DNA of 64,000 bases. Source: Laspinema palackyanum D2c. Its GTDB lineage: Bacteria > Cyanobacteriota > Cyanobacteriia > Cyanobacteriales > Laspinemataceae. The position numbers and the translations under genes are program-made. Numbering within the stretch: the stretch's first letter is position 1; every line of letters starts with the position of its first letter. The stretch lies in contig NZ_JAMXFD010000011.1 of assembly GCF_025370875.1 (NCBI RefSeq), positions 28,382-92,381 of the forward strand, written 5' to 3'. Shown here in pieces: positions 61,226 to 64,000 of this stretch. Below the pieces are notes generated by a model. The model saw only the letters and a program-made list of their open reading frames with translations, ran no database searches and was not told the DNA's origin.

Positions 61226-63535
61226 ATGACTAAAGATCGCAAATTTCCAGAGCAGTGGCCTAAAGCCCAGCCGTCGGAGTCGGGACAATCGGACTCGTCG
61301 GCGAAAATGCCTGCATCGTCCCTGTCTGGGTTCCGCAGGAGTGCTGCTGGGGCGGGTTCGCGGCAGGGTTCGGGTCTGCACCTGCCGTCTTCGAGATCGG
61401 ATGTATTTTCCACAGGAGCCGCAACCGATCGCCCGGGATCTGGCAACCAGAAGCGCTTCAGACAGAGTAAGAGGGCAGACGAAATGTTAAATCCACAGGT
61501 TCGAGATAGTAGGTCGGGCGATCGCAGTCTGCATGGGTGGCTCAAATGGCTAACGAATTGGCAACTCTGGGCGCTGGTTACGTTTCTGTTGACGGGAGGA
61601 CTGGGAGCAACAGCGTTACTGACGTTATTGCGCCTTCCCGAAACGCCCAATTGTGGAGAGAGTGCCTGGACTTCGGGTTCGGAACATCTGTACTGTGCTC
61701 AACAAGCAGCGAGTGAGCGAACGGTAGATGGGTTGTTGCGGGCGATCGCTGAGGTCCATCAACTTCCTGAAGACCACCCCTTACGTCCGGAAATCAATCG
61801 TCAGATTGAAAAATGGGCAGGACAGCTACTGGATTTGGCTGAGAAAATCTTTAATGAAGGCAAGCTCACCGAAGCGATCGCCTCCGCCCGTCAGATCCCC
61901 AGCAATACGACTGCTGCCGGTTTAGTCCAAGAGCGAATTACTCGCTGGCAGTCCATCTGGAATGAGGCGGAAAAGCTATATAAAAATGCTGAGTCTGAGT
62001 TAGAAAAGGAAAATTGGAACCAAGCTCTGGGCTATATGCGACAACTGCTTTCCGTGGAAAATACTTACTGGGAAACGGTGCGCTATGATAGCCTGAATGA
62101 ACTGATCCGGGTGACTCAGCAAGAAGGTCAAACCTTGAACAAAGCCCGCAGTTTAGCGGAACAAGGAGAACTCAAAAATATCACCGAAGCGATCGCCCTG
62201 GTCGATAAAATTGAACCCCAGAGCAAGTTATATAAAAAATCTCGGTCTTTAGCCACTGACTTTTCCAAGCAAATGCTGGCATTAGCTCGCAAAAATGGTG
62301 AGGAGCAAAAGTGGGAAGATGCCATTTACATTGCTCGCCAAGTTCCCGGCAACAGTTCGGTTAAAAAAGAAGCAGAAGATTTCATCGAACTGACTCGGGC
62401 AAGATCCATTGCTACTCGGGTAACGGTCCGCTCTTTGGAAGATGCGATCGCTAAAGCCCAAGTGATTGGCCCCGATCGCCCTCTGCACTTGGAAGCCAAA
62501 CGGTTAATCTCTCAGTGGCAAGATAGCATCAAAGATGTGGCCTACCTAGAACAGGCACGGAATCTGGCGATGGCGGGGAATGTTAACAATTTGCGCTCGG
62601 CGATCGCGCAAGCTCAACTGGTCAGTCGCACCAATCTGGTCTGGGATCGAGCGCAGGAAGAAATTAACGATTGGCAAAGTCGGATTGAGGAGACCGAAGA
62701 CGGGCCCTATCTACGACAGGCTGACCAACTTGCCAGTTATGGCGATCGGGCTTCGTTGCAAGCCGCGATTGATACCGCTAGGAAGGTGGGGTCAGGGCGG
62801 GCCTTGTATGATGAAGCCCAGGAGAAAATTCAGGAGTGGAATCAGGAAATTCAACGACTTGAAGACCAGCCTATCTTAGACCGCGCCTGGAATTTGGCAC
62901 AATGGGGAAATATCAATGGGGCGATCGCTACAGCCCAAGGCATTCGTCCCGGTCGATTGCTGTACAGTGAGGCCCAGTCGGCGATTCAAACCTGGCAGCA
63001 GGAAGGTCGCGATCGCCAACTCCTGGACCGCGCCTATCAGCTTGGAGATGTTTCTCAAAGCCCGGAACGGTTGATTCAGGCAATGGATTTGGCAAATCAA
63101 GTCTCTTCTAAGTCTAATTTACGCTTTAGCGCCGATGCAGCGATTCAAGACTGGAGTCAACGGATTTTGGCCCTGGCTCAACAACGGTCTTTGGAGAATC
63201 TTCCGCAGGCGATCGAAATGGCTCGGATGATTCCATTTTATTCCAATCTATATAACCAGGCACGGCGAGAAGTTGAGGCATGGGAAACCATTCTGAATCC
63301 GCCTCCGGTGCAAGTCCAGGAACCGAGTCCGGCGGCGACGGGCCCCAGTCCCACTCCTACGCCCTTCCCCCAAGAAAGGCCGACAGATTCGGTAAATCCG
63401 CCCGTCTCCCCCTCGGAACCTACAACGACCCCAAATGGTTTCCCGGCCACTTCTGCGCCACCTATACCCATCGAACCCATTGAGGCCCTGGGGAGAGATT
63501 CTCAGAATCCGCCCCTAATCCAACGAATAGAGTAA
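61226..63535 (+). CDS. Membrane-anchored helical-repeat protein
   Basis: A 769-residue protein. Residues 1-105 are polar and Ser/Arg-rich (cytoplasmic). One transmembrane helix follows (113-136, LWALVTFLLTGGLGATALL). Residues about 150-690 are repeated helical hairpins with the pattern A-xx-LA-xxG...AI-xxA-xx-I...LYxEA-xx-xI-xxW (for example RPLHLEAKRLISQWQ, RALYDEAQEKIQEWNQE, RLLYSEAQSAIQTWQQE). The last 75 residues are Pro/Thr/Ser-rich. Relatives are sometimes labelled 'chromosome segregation ATPase', but no NTP-binding motif is visible, so I do not support that name. Probably a periplasm-facing or envelope scaffold. Confidence 0.8.
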   Translation: MTKDRKFPEQWPKAQPSESGQSDSSAKMPASSLSGFRRSAAGAGSRQGSGLHLPSSRSDVFSTGAATDRPGSGNQKRFRQSKRADEMLNPQVRDSRSGDRSLHGWLKWLTNWQLWALVTFLLTGGLGATALLTLLRLPETPNCGESAWTSGSEHLYCAQQAASERTVDGLLRAIAEVHQLPEDHPLRPEINRQIEKWAGQLLDLAEKIFNEGKLTEAIASARQIPSNTTAAGLVQERITRWQSIWNEAEKLYKNAESELEKENWNQALGYMRQLLSVENTYWETVRYDSLNELIRVTQQEGQTLNKARSLAEQGELKNITEAIALVDKIEPQSKLYKKSRSLATDFSKQMLALARKNGEEQKWEDAIYIARQVPGNSSVKKEAEDFIELTRARSIATRVTVRSLEDAIAKAQVIGPDRPLHLEAKRLISQWQDSIKDVAYLEQARNLAMAGNVNNLRSAIAQAQLVSRTNLVWDRAQEEINDWQSRIEETEDGPYLRQADQLASYGDRASLQAAIDTARKVGSGRALYDEAQEKIQEWNQEIQRLEDQPILDRAWNLAQWGNINGAIATAQGIRPGRLLYSEAQSAIQTWQQEGRDRQLLDRAYQLGDVSQSPERLIQAMDLANQVSSKSNLRFSADAAIQDWSQRILALAQQRSLENLPQAIEMARMIPFYSNLYNQARREVEAWETILNPPPVQVQEPSPAATGPSPTPTPFPQERPTDSVNPPVSPSEPTTTPNGFPATSAPPIPIEPIEALGRDSQNPPLIQRIE

Positions 63536-63921
63536 TTAATCCATGAGGATGGGGTTACTTGTGGTCCTCTTCCCCCTATACAGGGGAGAGGAGCGCAAGT
63601 TGTTCGGGGCAGAAAAACCCACACCCATCCCGGGTGGAGGCTCAGAGGACTTCCTTCGTCCCACGGAGGCGATCGGGCGCTCTCCTGCCTCAGTGGGGGA
63701 ATAGGGGTTTTCAATGCTTCCGGAGCTTTAAAAATTCTTTACAATAAAATTGAGAGTTAAATCGGTAAACTCGGGTATAATATTAAGATTATAGATAGCA
63801 AATTTACGGTTAAAATCTCACCTAAAAATCATAATGCCGCAGGTTGAATCAGTTAGAAAGCCTGCGGATTTTGCGATATAAAAAATAGGGGTGCTTCCGG
63901 TGGTGATACAGGGAGAGAAAT
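63536..63921. other. Spacer with a CCGCAGG hairpin
   Basis: No supported gene. TATAAT at 63776-63781 lacks a good -35. CCGCAGG (63838-63844) and CCTGCGG (63861-63867) form a hairpin followed by ATTTTGCG, which could end a transcript. Small frames at 63502-63747 are not protein-like. Confidence 0.4.
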
Positions 63922-64000
63922 CTAGTCCAGCTTAGGGGGATGTCGCTCATGTTGCAGCAGTTGGATAATAACGGTCTGGGGCTTTTCCACGGAAGAAGGC
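63922..64000 (-). CDS. Possible 3' end of a minus-strand gene (partial)
   Basis: From the right edge a minus frame reads SSVEKPQTVIIQLLQHERHPPKLD and then stops (TAG at 63922-63924). It looks protein-like but is only 25 codons. A competing plus frame (ATG at 63940 or 63949, LMLQQLDNNGLGLFHG) also runs off the edge. I slightly prefer the minus frame. Confidence 0.3.
   Translation of the reverse strand, partial: PSSVEKPQTVIIQLLQHERHPPKLD

Noticed and set aside
61226-63535. 'Chromosome segregation ATPase' label for the 769-residue protein
   Set aside because: No Walker A/B or SMC hinge is visible; only a membrane anchor and helical repeats.

Overview
The window reads as chromosomal DNA from a filamentous, Oscillatoriales-type cyanobacterium. 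The HIP1 octamer GCGATCGC is very frequent. RNA polymerase beta' is split into rpoC1 and rpoC2. The MPBQ/MSBQ methyltransferase of plastoquinone/tocopherol synthesis is present, as are cyanobacteria-restricted families (DUF3038, DUF4335, Uma2, GUN4). The species cannot be named from sequence alone. I saw no rRNA, tRNA, CRISPR array, prophage or intact IS element.

Layout. 1-9 kb: a TPR-CHAT protein cut by the window edge, a zinc-ribbon/coiled-coil/pentapeptide-repeat membrane protein, the MPBQ methyltransferase, a DUF1636 protein and gamma-glutamyltransferase. 9-20 kb: a small XRE regulator followed by a 1648-residue multi-PAS hybrid histidine kinase, a stand-alone ATPase-like N-terminal domain, a uracil-DNA-glycosylase-like protein and mutS2. 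20-25 kb: the DUF3038-DUF4335 pair, a candidate small RNA, a TPR protein and a Uma2 protein. 25-32 kb is accessory: an HTH-NACHT-HEAT STAND protein divergent from a tiny membrane protein, DUF2442 genes, two antitoxin-like genes without toxins, and a secreted TPR protein. 32-39 kb: a CheY-like regulator, a GyrA/ParC-type topoisomerase subunit, threonine synthase flanked by two different MoaD/ThiS-type sulfur carriers, and a pRiA4b ORF-3-like protein. 39-44 kb is accessory: an Rpn/DUF2887 protein, an unusual 646-residue protein combining a ribosomal-S2-like N-terminus with a C-terminal GUN4 domain, and a partly decayed Uma2 duplication. 44-56 kb: the housekeeping block rpsT-tatD-rpoB-rpoC1-rpoC2 on the minus strand. 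56-64 kb: hisD, a universal stress protein, an SRPBCC-like protein, hslO (Hsp33) and a membrane-anchored helical-repeat protein.

A second layer is the repeats. One family of nested palindromes (ends like GTGGCAACACCCGGCGGGG, inner arms AGTCGGTTnAAACCGACT) occurs at six or more places and looks like a MITE. It supplies the last codons and stop of at least two genes and abuts a gene fragment. A second family (GTAGTnACGACTnnAGTCGT hairpins) forms a six-unit 77-bp array inside the rpoC1-rpoC2 spacer and a three-unit 31-bp array in the thrC-sulfur-carrier spacer. C-rich, GTCCTTT and GGATGAA short tandem repeats fill other spacers.

The strongest novelty candidate is the S2-like/GUN4 fusion at 41044-42984. 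Next are the NACHT-HEAT locus with its divergent micro-ORF and shared palindrome, and the repeat arrays inside essential operons. All functional statements are from reading translated sequence and remembered family features; no database search was run.
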